A DNA stretch of 64,000 nucleotides, from contig JAJLRJ010000007.1 in NCBI GenBank assembly GCA_024195265.1, positions 31,723,948-31,787,947 of the forward strand. The letters are read 5' to 3'. The DNA is from Dendrophyllia cribrosa (lineage: Eukaryota > Cnidaria > Anthozoa > Scleractinia > Dendrophylliidae). Shown here in pieces: positions 10,972 through 21,637 of the stretch (positions are counted from its first letter, which is position 1; each line of letters begins with the position of its first letter). Position numbers and translations under genes: made by a program. Below the pieces are notes generated by a model, which made no database searches, was not told the DNA's origin, and was given only the letters and a program-made list of their open reading frames with translations.

Positions 10972-12115
10972 ATAGTGTGTGTGCGGATGACGTCACAAAC
11001 TTACCGGCGGCCATGTTGGAGGACTGACGTAATCAAAATGGTGACTGAAACAACATAACTTGAGCCCCCGATGCTGCCAAATATGCTAAAATATCAAAGG
11101 CCTCATTCAGAAACATCCTGTGAGTATTCTATCTTTGTTTGGAAATGCCAAGCGCTTCGAAAAATTATTTTAGTTTCGTAGTTGACGAATTCTCCGAGCT
11201 TGTGCATACTATAAAATCCCTATGTTCTCAACACTAAGATTTTCTAAGTGTCGAGAACACAGCGATTTTATAGTATGCACAAGCTCGAAGAATTCGTCAA
11301 CTACAAAACCAAAATAACTTTTCTAAGCCCTTGGCATTTCTAAACAAAGATAGAATACTCTTAGGAAGTTTAAATGAAGCTTTTCGTGAAAATTCGTTGT
11401 GAGAATTTCTGAGGCATTTTTGAAGACTCCTTTGAAGCTCTTTGAAGACCGTGCCCGGCAGCCGGGCTCACGCTACTAATCGCTGAAGCTCAGTTTCCAC
11501 TAGTTCAACCCAAATTCCCTGAAAATCAACCATACCTTTTGCTTTCCAACCGAAAATACCGGTTTTCTTGGCTAAATAGTAAGCACCCGGGGAACAAGTT
11601 CCCCACAGAAACCACTTCGAAACAAAATTTCGTGCTGACAAATTGCAGCGTGCAATCAAGGAACCGACAAACTGCAGCTAAAGAGACGCTACAAGACTGA
11701 TATTTTGTACGATTTGTCGCAAGCATGAAAATGATTCCATTTTATAAGAAAATAATATTGTTGACGTAAAACCGATTTTATAAGTGTGGCTGATTTTCTA
11801 CTCTGTGATAATGTTTTCAAGGTTTTAAAAAAATTGGGCTGGCAAATCAGCAAGTCGAATTGATCAAAACAAATTCGGCCCTAGTATCGAAAGAAAAGGG
11901 GTTTTGGGATTTAAATTAGCACAAATGACAAAAAAGCACAGTACATTAGCTACCTTTTCTATTTTAATTCACAACGTTAAGGAAACGCGAGTTATGATTT
12001 CAAAAGCGCTCGCACTGCCTGCTCTCTAGAAGGTAAACACAGGGAAAACCCATCAAAGTGGTCCTCCAACATGGCGGACGGTCATTCAAGGGTCACGTGA
12101 GCGCACACACTCTAT
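10972..12115. mobile_element. non-autonomous TIR element inserted in the env-like gene
   Basis: Inverted ends share AGTGTGTGTGCG / AGAGTGTGTGCG and, further in, GCCATGTTGGAGGAC (10998-11025 against 12058-12080). The interior is non-coding, is centred on a large hairpin and lacks a transposase. Env coding stops on one side and resumes on the other. I could not define a clean target-site duplication, so ends are good to about 10 bp. Confidence 0.55.
11122..11360. repeat. imperfect ~113-bp inverted repeat (hairpin)
   Basis: The arm GAGTATTCTATCTTTGTTT... (11122-11234) reappears as the reverse complement at 11247-11360 with scattered mismatches and a ~12-nt loop. A transcript would form a long stem. 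It forms the core of the insertion in env. Confidence 0.8.
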
Positions 12116-13280
12116 TTAAGGGGTGTAAGGTACTCAATAGTACAAAACGAGTTCAAGTCAGGAATTTCCGGGACGGTCAACAAAACACTAGCCTCAACTT
12201 GATTTCCGGAATGTTCAATATCAACCATTGGGTTGAGGAATAATGGAAAGCCGTCATTCAAGGCTTTCGAAGTATAAGTCATAGAGGGATCCATATCCAA
12301 TTTAGAAGTAATTTGTGGATGTAAAAACGGCGGAAGGTGTGGGAAACCAAACAATGTTTTTGGTTCTAATACCGAAAATTGGTGTAACACATCTTGCATT
12401 TCTCTGAGACGCAACAGGTAAGCAAATGCACAATTGGCTGCATTAGCATGTTTAGAGAGAAATTCATACAAGAGCGATTCATGGCATTTGTTTTCAGCTG
12501 TGAACTGGTTCAATTGAGCCTGCCAGGTGGAAAATGTGTTGTCAATTATTTTCAAGTCGTGTGACAGCTTGTTTAGCTTAGTCGTTAATGAATCAGTGGC
12601 TTTTAAAATGTAAACAATCTTACCGTTTAAAACGTGCATCATAGATTGTGAAATACTTACTGTAGCCGTTAATTTGCGAAGGGTATCTTTAAGATTGGTT
12701 ATGTGATTTGGTTCGCAAGAATGGCCTAATGCTTCGTAAATTTTTCGAAATACTCCAAGTACGCCGACATGACACAGAAAACTACTGCGATGGACCCGGG
12801 AGTGTTCCGTGAGAAACAGTTTTTCATGAGTAGTGAAACCGCGGCAATTCTGGAGTGCCCAGGCCTTACAAGCGGTCAGCGAGGGCTGATAGTGGCGTGG
12901 ACAGGTCATGTGACTAGCCAGACCAGTTGCATATGTGTAATATCGCCGTAAATAGGAGTCGCATTCCAAAAGGTTGGAAAAACTTGAAAGAGAAAGTAAG
13001 CGATATATAATCCTATGCGTGTTATGGATGGTGGTGAGTAAGCGCCCGAAAAAGGTCGTGTGTGGAATTGAACAATTGTTAATCATTTGTAAAGATGGGC
13101 CTGGCGAAACTGCTTTTAGGTGGGTCACAAGATGCATCAATTTGGTGTCTGAATAAAAAATTAACGGTTGTACATTATGACTGATCATAACCAAAGAAGG
13201 ATAGAACGTGATTTGCTTCCCAGCCGAATCAAAATTAGCAGTAGAAGGAAATGGAAAATTAGCAAGAAAAATGTAGAAAA

Positions 13281-14090
13281 TTAGCACGTGTGGTATCGGT
13301 GCGAACGAGGACCCCGCGGTCGACGAGGATGACATGGAGATCTAGAGGTAACATAAACACGCCTATTAGGTCGCATGCGGGTCACACGGCTAAAATAACG
13401 TAATAAAGCCTTTTGATAACTATGGTAAAGGAGGTGGTTACCATGGGTATTAAGGTGGATGCCATCTGGGAGGAAAACGTTCATTGTACTTCGTATTAGT
13501 GAATGATGGAACCAAAAGGAAGCAAATGGCACACTATGGAATAAGTGACATAAAAACGTGTTCAACTGGAGGACCTTAAAGTTGTACGAGAGTAACAAAA
13601 CGGGTGTTTTTTTCCTTGGCAAAACTTCACAAACTATTATATGGGCAATGTAAAATTAGAAATGCAATTGCTGAACAAACTGAAAGATATTAGTAGCAAG
13701 GCGGTCAATCGCCATATTAGCGTCACAGAGGTCATTAGAGCCAATTTCAAGGATTAGGACCATGGGATTAAATTTTGCGACAGCCGACAGATCAAAATAA
13801 CGCAATTGTTTATGTAACTTAATTAGGTGTAACTAATTTAGTGTAACTATGCTGTAATTATCTTTGTAACCTACTAACAAGGTTATTATACAATATTTCT
13901 GTAAGTAACTGTCTTGTAGAAAATAATAAAACTAAAAAAAAAAAAATAACGCAATTTTGTTAGTGTCCGTCCTCCGATACCATGGAAGTTGACTGCTGGT
14001 GATGAGGACAGGTGAAACGTGGGCGAAACACTGCAGTGAGGTTTCGGCTACAAATTTGGCGAATCGCCAGACGAAGGTGTGTGGCAAGCC
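13281..14090 (-). pseudogene. SGNH/GDSL-type hydrolase region of the LTR element
   Basis: Known family: SGNH hydrolases have a nucleophile block (often GxS), a G-x-N-D block and a C-terminal D-x-x-H block. Seen: VLILEIGSNDLCD (GSND codons at 13742-13731) matches block III. DGIHLNTHG (13466-13449) matches block V. A diverged start (THTFVW, in another frame near 14070) may be block I, with Ser replaced by Thr. A frameshift, a stop and a 135-bp retroposed insertion (13808-13942) interrupt it. The 3' end overlaps the env-like start near 13335-13281 in a different frame. SGNH esterases occur in ORF1 of some LINEs and in Ngaro elements; here the gene sits between integrase and env. An esterase acting at membranes or on glycans is inference. 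Confidence 0.6.
13808..13942 (+). mobile_element. 135-bp poly-A-tailed retroposed fragment
   Basis: Flanked by a 14-bp target-site duplication AAAATAACGCAATT (13794-13807 and 13943-13956) and ending AATAAAACTAAAAAAAAAA. These are hallmarks of LINE-mediated insertion of a SINE or LINE 3' end. It interrupts the SGNH region. The A-tail overlaps the second repeat copy. Confidence 0.75.
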
Positions 14091-14121
14091 ATGCTAGGAC
14101 AACAAATATGTACAAAAAAAA

Positions 14122-14415
14122 TTACGAGAACGTATTATTGGGGGGACTGAAAATTGCTATTAACCTAGGGTCCAGGATATTATTTGCTGGTTGCCAAGTG
14201 GCCTCTGAAGGGGGGAAATCGGCCCATTTGACATTATACTGAGTCTACCCTTTTACCGTTCACTGTTCTAACAACTTTTCGGCATTGTATACGGCATTGT
14301 TATCAATGAGCGCTTCCGACATGGCATTTTGATCATTGGCTTCGGGATTTTGCAAGGGACCTGGGACCGAATTTGCGCTGGGAGGTTTGAAACTGTCTTT
14401 GGGAAAATCTGATTC
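14122..14415 (-). pseudogene. chromodomain of the LTR element
   Basis: One minus frame contains AVYNAEKLLEQ (14294-14263), a TGA (14262-14260), TVKG, a TAG (14247-14245), then TQYNVKWADFPPSEATW and NNILDPRLIAIF, ending at a TAA (14124-14122). The spacing matches an HP1-type chromodomain. The three cage positions are aromatic (Y in VYN, W in VKW, F in ADF). Upstream in frame is a Pro/Asn-rich linker. Chromodomains at the end of the integrase define chromoviruses and direct integration to methylated histone H3. Here it is in a different frame from the integrase C-terminus (stop at 14558) and separated by an AT-rich stretch with (TTA)n, so it is either a separate exon/ORF or a fusion broken by mutation. 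Confidence 0.7.
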
Positions 14416-14557
14416 TGCTAACTATTATTATTATTATTAACTAATATTTTAATAGGATGCCCTTTCATAACATGATTTTCAAAGAGGTCCTACAAAATAT
14501 AATCAATTAACTAAACACAAATTAATAAATATAAATTTAAGGTCGAGGCCGAACGTG

Positions 14558-16200
14558 TTACGGGGCAAAACAGTTATTGTAAAAGTTAGTTTTAAAAGTT
14601 TTAATGCACCACGGTGCATTCCCGATATCCTCGGCGGGAGGTTCGATGGGGCGGTCGTCAGGGTCAATGAAGTGTTTCATGCGGTTCGTGTGCACTATTG
14701 AAGTAACTGGCTTATTGCTACAGGTGCGTAAACGATAGTGAACAGGGCTGAGCTTCTGTACGACTCTAAAAGGTCCGTGAAAATTGTGAAGAAGTTTACG
14801 CGACAGATTCTTATAAGTTTTTGGTGTGTATACCCAAACCCTTTGTCCTTCAATGAAGTCAGGCTCTCTCGAGTGTTTGTTATAATAAGCCTTCATTTTC
14901 TGTTGAGCAAGCATAGTATTATCTTTCGCGAGCTGTTGGGCTACTTCGTTTTGTTTGACAATGCGTCTCCGATGTTCTGCGATAGAACTCGTAGGGTCGG
15001 TTGGCACTAATAAACTGACATCCATTGGTAAAATTGCCTGGCGCCCGTAAAGGATGTAAAAAGGAGGTGCGAAATGCGAGCAGAAAGGAAGGAATGAAAA
15101 TATCCCAGTCCTTTTGGTGCTTGCTAGTGAACATCGAGAGAGTCTGACATAGTGTTGAATTTATCCGTTCAACCAAACCGTCGGTTTGTGGGTGGTACGC
15201 TGTAGTATTCAATTTCGTTATGCTACAGAGATTGCAGACCTCTTTAACTAGCAAGGACAGGAAATTCGTTCCTCGATCGGACAACAAGGTTCTAGGCGCC
15301 CCGTGGCGAGGGATTATCTCGTCCGTTAAGAGTTTCGCGATTGTGACAGCATCAACGCTTTTGACAGCAAATATTTCCGGCCACTTGCTTACATATTCTG
15401 TGAATACCACAATGTACCGATTGCCTGATCACGTGACGGGTAACGGACCCAAAACATCTACAGCTAAACGTTCAAAAACCGAGTCGACCGGTATCGGTAA
15501 AAGTGGAGCGCGAGCCTTGTTTCGAGGGCGTTTCCGAGAGGCACAATCTGTGCAGGAGCGAACCCAATGTTCGACATCCTTGTACATGCCTTTCCAATAG
15601 AACCGATCTCTTAATTTCAAAACTGGTGGGCCAGTAAAACTAAAGAAAACATCACATTATCAAAAAGCATGATGCTATACGGAATATTTAACAATATGAA
15701 GCAAAAGTACTCTTTGAACTATTCGCTTCTCATCGCGAAGTACTCCATATATAACAGTTGCTTACACAATAAAAAAAATCTGTTCGACATTTTTCTTGCA
15801 TTCCTAACAGACAAAATAACTACAACGAGAAATAGCTGTTCAAAACAACGAACTTGCAAGGTTTAATGATATATATGGAAAACTGTTGTAATTTTGTTTT
15901 TCTTTCTTCTTCTTCTCCTTTTTTTTTTTCACGTGTGTCTACTTCTAAATACTAATATTGTAAACTTTTTTCCTTTTATTCCTGTAATTAATTAGTATTT
16001 GTAATTGAATAATTAATAAAAACTAAAAAAAAAATCTCTCAATTTCCCATACGTTTTGTAAAGACCTAAATGGCCACCTGCTAAATCGTCATGTGCATTT
16101 ACTAAAACTTCATGGCGTAACGGAGGCGGAATCACTAATTGAGCGTGACGACCTTTCTAACTGCGTTTGGCAGTTGTGTTGAGATGGTATAACAAATTAG
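14558..16200 (-). pseudogene. integrase region of the LTR element
   Basis: Seen in order: an H-x-H half-finger (near 16110-16060), then after the 415-bp insertion the C-x2-C half (CTDC, near 15540), the catalytic D in LAVDVLGPL (near 15450), D in LLSDRGTNF (near 15285) and E in GLVERIN (near 15165). Then come a C-terminal helical part and the GPF/Y module HGPFRVVQKL (near 14780). Catalytic residues are all present. Breaks: TGA after PLPVT (15429), a frameshift near 15050-15000 and the insertion at 15619-16033. The next gene downstream on the minus strand is the chromodomain. Confidence 0.85.
15619..16033 (+). mobile_element. 415-bp poly-A-tailed retroposed fragment
   Basis: Flanked by 13-bp repeats ATCTCTTAATTTC (15606-15618) and ATCTCTCAATTTC (16034-16046), one mismatch. 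It ends AATAAAAACTAAAAAAAAA, nearly the same tail as the 13808-13942 insertion. It splits the integrase zinc finger. There is no coding content; it is probably a truncated LINE 3' end or SINE mobilised by the same LINE. Confidence 0.75.
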
Positions 16201-16318
16201 ATTCGTCTAGGAAATAGATATCTTCCGATAATAGGATTCTGTGCGCCCTAGCTTGGTTGTTAGGCAACCGCTCGTCTACAAGATATTCAATCATTTCCAC
16301 GGTCTCCGGGTCGTTCCG

Positions 16319-17548
16319 TTAGAGATCAAAAAAACACTGCGTTTGCAGGCCCGCGCTTTCTAAGGCATTGAGACTGTATGTGCCGTATAGTCGACGTGAT
16401 AATGCATCAGCATTGCCATTTTTAGTTCCCGGTCGATGCACAATATCAAAATCAACTTGTTGGATCAGCATCGTCCACCGAGCTAATCTACCTCGTGGGT
16501 CCTCAAGGGACATAAGCCATTTGAGTGCATTGTGGTTGGTGTGAATGGTAAATTTGGCATTCTGAAGATATCGTTTGATGCCATCAATGACTGCCAAGGC
16601 TTCCCGTTCCGTCGCACTATAGTTACGTTCCGCGGGGTTGAAATCTCAACCAGCATAGGCGATTACAGTCTCTCTACCATCAACTACTTGTCCTAAGGTG
16701 AGGCCAATTCCTGTTTGACTTGCGTCAACATACAAATGAAAAGGGAGTCTAAAATCGGGATATGAAAGAATTGGGGCCGAAACGAGAGCTTGCTTAAGAG
16801 TGTCAAATGCCTGTTGGCAGTCGGAAGTCCAGGAAAACTTAATATTCTTACTGGTCAGTTTGTTTAGAGGTGAAGCGATTTGTACAAATCCTTTGGTGAA
16901 ACGGCGATAATAATTACATAAACCTAGAAAAGCTTTGACCCCGGTGATATTGGCGGGGACCGAAAATTCCTTGACAGCGCGTAATTTGGAAGGATTAGGT
17001 TTGAGGCCTTCAGCGGAGACGATGTGTCCTAGATATTCTACTTCCGGTTTGACAAAATGACATTTGCTGGGCTTAAGACGAACGTTGGCTTCCCTAAGGC
17101 GTTGGAATACCTGTTGTAGGTGAAGCAAGTGTTCGTCGAACGTTCGTGAAAAGTTAATGAGATCGTCAATGTAAACAAGACAGACATCCCATTCCAAACC
17201 TCGTAAAACATGAGTCATAAGCCGCTGAAAAGTGGCTGGGCTATTGCAAAGGCCAAATGGTAGTACATGGAATTCATAAAGGCCATTATGGGTAATAAAA
17301 GCCATTTTTTCCTTGTAGTCCGCATCCATTTCAATCTGCCAGTATCCCCAGCGGAGATCTAACGTTGAAAATCATTGTGCGCCGCCTAAAGCATCGAGTG
17401 CTTCCGTAATACGTGGATTGGGGTGGCTATCCTTCTTAGCTATCGAATTTAAGCGTCTGTAATCTACACAGAACCTCATACTGCCATCAGATTACTAAAA
17501 CGACAGGAAAGCTCCAAGGGGAGGTGAAGGGGAAATGACGTCATTAGT
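16319..17548 (-). pseudogene. reverse transcriptase and RNase H of the LTR element
   Basis: RT fragment 17329-16646 carries FGLCNSPATFQRLM and the catalytic LVYIDDLINFS (motif C, YIDD), then the thumb and RNase H start (YVDASQTGIGL, catalytic D). A TGA after YAG (near 16646) is followed in frame by NPAERNYSATEREALAVI (catalytic E) and the rest of RNase H to 16319. The usual TDH motif reads TNH (HTNHNALKWL), a lost acidic residue. The RT N-terminus (fingers, with IDTGSHPPIRLRSYR at the end of the preceding frame) is frameshifted near 17550-17330. Confidence 0.9.
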
Positions 17549-18794
17549 TAGCATCTCATTAATTTGTTTCTCGATTTCCCCTTTGTGGTGGGAGTGGTGC
17601 GATAAGACCTAAGGCGGATTGGAGGGTGACTCCCCGTATCAATTGTGTGCTGTACCACTGAACTCCAACCCAATTGGTCCGAGGTATATGCAAAAACGTC
17701 CTTGTAGGTATCTAATAACGTTTTAAGCCGTGTTTGTTGTTGTTCACTTAAACCGTCGGTGTGTATGTCGAGAGGGCTAGGAACGTCCCGATCTACGGCC
17801 GTAGGAATCTCTCTGCCCGCCTCGGCTTCTAAATCCGATTTGTGTAAATCAAATGTTGCAATGTCGCCGGGGTCAACAAAAGTTATCTGGCCTAAACGAG
17901 TTCTTCTATAAATTCGTATTGGCTGGTTAGTGGGGTTAAGTAGCCTAATTGGTACAGAATTGTCGTCCCATACTTTTACAAGTTCGGTCGCCCCGACAAT
18001 ATGATATCTATCAACAAAATCCTGTCTTGTTTCTATGATTCCCGTTGTGCCCTTTTTCCCTGAATGGCCAAGGTCGCCTGGGATAATAATTTCAGTAGAT
18101 GGCGGGATAACGAAACTGGACTTAGCGTGAACAAAACAAACATTGGTGTCGGTAGTATTGACTGGAACACTGAAATGAGAAACATCAAATGGAAATTGAA
18201 ATTGGTCTAAAGTGAGTACGCGGCGTTTCAAATCAATTTTAGCATTGTAATATTCTAAGAAATCGCGACCTAGAATCACATCGTACGCTAACGTTCTATA
18301 ATAAGTGCCTTGAAAGGGTACTGATTGCTTCCCATAGTGAAGGGAACCTCGATTTGGCCCTGTACCGGAATGTTTTCCCCACTGACGGACTTAATAGAGG
18401 ATATAGCGGTTGGTGACGGCGCCTGGGTTGCTAGTGTTGGGATTTGTTGTACAATCTTTGCATGAACCGCGGAGACGGATGCGCCTGTGTCCACTAGAAA
18501 CATGAAATCAGAGCCACAGATATTGCCTTGAATTGAAATGTTCGTAACGTGTGGTGCCAGCGGTATGTCAGTTTGTTCCAAGAGAGCAATAAAATGATCA
18601 TTTATCTTGGCATGCTGTATCGTTTGATTGTTTGGTAGATTAACATGAGGTTCATTTGTTATTGGTATTTTATCATCGGGTGTCATCCAATTCGAATCCG
18701 TAATATTACTTTCCTTGTTAACGGTACAAGGTGAAAACGTTTGAAATCTCTTATTTTCATCAAGGCCCTGCGACCAAGGTTGTCCTAACTTCAA
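17548..18794 (-). pseudogene. aspartic protease and RT N-terminus of the LTR element
   Basis: The 18794-18288 frame contains FMFLVDTGASVSAVH, the retropepsin active site. A frameshift near 18290 leads to VILGRDFLEYYN, the second protease signature (ILGxDFL), in frame 18279-17548. The latter continues through a linker to the RT entry motif TIDTGSHPPIRLR near 17640. The protease core is about 100 residues, as in Ty3/Gypsy elements. The break is a single-base-type shift, so this part is only lightly damaged. Confidence 0.85.
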
Positions 18795-19941
18795 CGGAAA
18801 ATTCGACTGATCAATATTTAAATTCTCATTTATCTCAACTTTATCATCTTCGTCATTAATTCTACTTGTACTGAATGATTTGTCTTCGGTTTTGATTGAC
18901 GCTTTGCTTTAAACAATTGGATTAGAAGTATCTTTAACAATGACTATTGTTTCTCTCTCGTCTTTTGTTGACTCTATTTCCTGCCCTTTGTGAGTTAAGT
19001 GATTCTCATTTAATGTATGCATGACTATTTGATCACAGGCCTCATTATATTTCGGTGTATATTTGTTTTGATAACCAGCATGAATTGGTTTATTGTTTAT
19101 TGAACTCTTGGAACAAATGCTTAAAGTGTCGATGTTTGTCGCGTGCGTCCGGCACGTATTCCTGTTAATAAGCGTTGAAAAGTGAAAGACCATAGTAACC
19201 AAGAAGTGGAAAATTATGGAAAAGGTGCCAGTAGTGAGTAGGTGTAAACTTTTCGTGTCGTTTTTTATCGTTGTTGAGGGATATACGCGTATTTTACTAA
19301 AAAAAATTGGAAATTCGCTTTCGAACTCCGGAACAAGCCGCTCTAAACTGAAATCTAGCCGCGCGAGTGGTGTTTTCCTTTTTCGTTCCCTGTTTTGTAC
19401 AGGCGGAGTCCGCTACGCCTAACGAAACAGTTTGCTGCGTCTCCGATTCAAGTGAAAGCACACTACAAGAAATGAATTCGTCCGTAAACATTAGAGATGC
19501 TTGGTGAATGAAAATTTCTTCTGGTTGTATGGTAACAAAAGCTAGCTCTATGGTATCTGATGTTAGCGCAGCACATTGCAAAGGAGTTATGGTGGTTCTT
19601 GGTATTGGGGAGGTAAAGGTAAATTGGTCTTGATCCATAATGATGTCGCAAGCATTAGGTTCGGTAAGATCAAAAGTTAATTCAGTTGCCTGAGAAATAA
19701 TCTGATCCGGTTGAAAAGAAGCAATGCTTTCGAAAATGCCAATTGTGTTCAGGCCGCAATCTTCGTTGAGCGAGCGAAGCGCCGACGGTGTGTCATGATT
19801 TTCGCAAAAACGAACTGTTTGTGTTTGAGCGGTGTGTACTGAACTTAACTTTTGTGGGCTGGGCTCGGTGTCATGCGGGTCGCTTTTACCCTGAAACTTT
19901 TCCATTTGTTGTTGATCCTGGAGTCGGCGCTTGTCCATTTG

Positions 19942-21281
19942 AAGGGCCGAGAGCATGTCCAGCCTATATGACTTTTTAGGCCTTTTTTTATTTTTTCTTG
20001 CTCAGATTTGTCCAATTTTGGCATGTGAACTAGAAATTAGTTGCAAAACATTGTTCCGAATTTTTTTCCGTTGTTTTTTCCGTCGTTTTCGAGAAATACC
20101 GTATGCAAAAAAAAAAATCAATCAATCAAAGGCTCCTATTGTAACGCAATATTGCGGTAAGCTTCTGTTTTCGCACTGACACGGTTCGATATTTTTTTAA
20201 AATTAAACGTAAGGAATTTTGACGAACGCAAAAAAAGTAAATCACTTTCATAATGTCCAGTTCGAAGAAAAAAAAAATGATGCTGAGCGTGATTCGAACC
20301 CGGAGCTGTCCGAGCGCAAATCCCCGACCAAACCACTAGACCACTGACAAACACATGCTCACTTCAGGCTAAGTTTTATTATTTAAAGGTTGATACGCAT
20401 CAAAACGCGTATCTCGATTTCAAAATCCTTTTAGATCGAATTTAATGTTGCATTAAAGACTCCAAATGCGAAACATCTTCCCGCCGGCCAGCAACAACTC
20501 ACTTCGAGCTGCCCAAAGCTGTATTTCAAGTGCCCGACCACGCACAGCATGTCGCAAAGCATGTCGGGAAATCCTACAACAAAACCGAAATGGAGTTCCC
20601 ACCCGAAAGTTATTGCAAAATACTATAAGTCTCAAAGCACTTCGAATATCGGGCATTTCGACCACGGCACAGGATGGGAAATGGCCCACAACTCTCAACG
20701 CTGCCCCTTTTCTGATCCGAAGTGATTCCAGACTTTCCCGCCGGCTCGTCTTCCCGACCAAGGTCCGTTTTTCACCTCGAGCGCTAAATGGCGCTTCAGA
20801 CACAAGGAAGGACAAGAAACACGACTCGTTTCTTTGAGAAGTGCTAGAGACTCAAGGATTCCGGACTTAATGATGTCTTTCAATCACCGGACGGGCCTCA
20901 TACACGTTGGCTTACACACACGCTACAGAGGCGATGTGTTGCCGTAGTGAGCTCACGATAGATAAGCGAGCCAGGCGTGCGTAAATAACGGTATTTTCAT
21001 TTAGTTGTTGGCACTGGTCAGAAGTATTGCAGTCGCGTATTCTCACGGCCAAACTGCTTTCAAATGGCTTCGAAATTGCGCTCTGAATGTACCGTCAAAG
21101 CACTGGAGGGCCAGAACTCTGCTGTTTTCCAGGTGAAATTGGTCAAATTCCTTAGGGTTAGTGCAAATTCGACAAGGGCTTGTGATATTATTCGCTGTAC
21201 GATAAAATGAGGCTATTCTGAGCGAGAAAAAATAAAAAAAGGCCTAAAAAGTCATATAGGCTGGACATGCTCTCGGCCCTT
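19942..21281. mobile_element. 1,340-bp non-autonomous DNA transposon, 64-bp TIRs, 6-bp TSD
   Basis: Terminal inverted repeats 19942-20005 and 21218-21281 start AAGGGCCGAGAGCATGTCC and differ at one of 64 positions. They are flanked by the 6-bp duplication CATTTG (19936-19941, 21282-21287). No transposase is visible; overlapping 120-codon frames on both strands near 20460-20830 resemble nothing known. Removing the element rejoins the flanking pol coding. Near-identical TIRs indicate a recent insertion. Superfamily is not assigned: 6-bp duplications are uncommon among animal cut-and-paste families. Confidence 0.85.
20277..20347 (-). tRNA. degenerate tRNA-like sequence (tRNA-derived)
   Basis: The minus strand contains an A-box-like TGGTCTAGTGG and, about 45 nt later, a B-box-like GGTTCGAATC, followed by a T-run. 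Acceptor and T stems do not pair properly, so it is not a functional tRNA. It is more likely a tRNA pseudogene or SINE head carried inside the TIR element. The A box resembles that of tRNA-Glu or tRNA-Asp. Confidence 0.5.
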
Positions 21282-21637
21282 CATTTGTTCTGATCTTACA
21301 GCAAAAAATTGTTTTGGTTTAGAATTTCCTTCCTCGCTAGAGCCATCATCGAGCCTACTCGGGAATGTAAGCTCGCGTGCAGTTAAGTCAGTGCCGATTG
21401 GTGACGTCGTATGTTCTGGAATGGTGTTGGATTCAGTGGTTTGTTCTGGGATGTGTGGTGTAGTTGTCGTGTTTATAGATGACTGAGGAGGTAGGGAGAC
21501 AAGTAATTCCGGTGGATATGTGGATGTAACTGTAGTGGTGGGAGCTATGGGCGTGTGCGGTATGTTAGTGTTATCAACGTTTGTAATGCAAGAAACAGTC
21601 TCGATCCCTTGTCGTTCCCGTGCGGAAGAGATCGAAG

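Larger units (their letters stand above)
10086..13335 (-). pseudogene. env-like membrane glycoprotein, split by a DNA transposon
   Basis: The upstream part (13335-12112, 407 codons) begins with a hydrophobic leader (IFYIFLANFPF) typical of a signal peptide. It has several cysteines and a long helical region compatible with a coiled-coil stalk. The downstream part (frame from 10877) has more cysteines, several N-x-S/T sites, a transmembrane segment at residues 194-217 (YFALVLSMISCIFWLTACYL) and a short basic tail. This type I layout is that of env-like proteins in invertebrate LTR elements. Breaks: a TIR element at about 10972-12115 and an in-frame TAA near 10898; the reading frame resumes at about 10975. 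I could not assign it to a named fusion-protein family. It lies directly after the SGNH region with overlapping frames. Confidence 0.6.

Noticed and set aside
20453..20837. Overlapping 120-codon frames on both strands inside the TIR element
   Set aside because: No domain, and the two strands mirror each other compositionally; likely chance.
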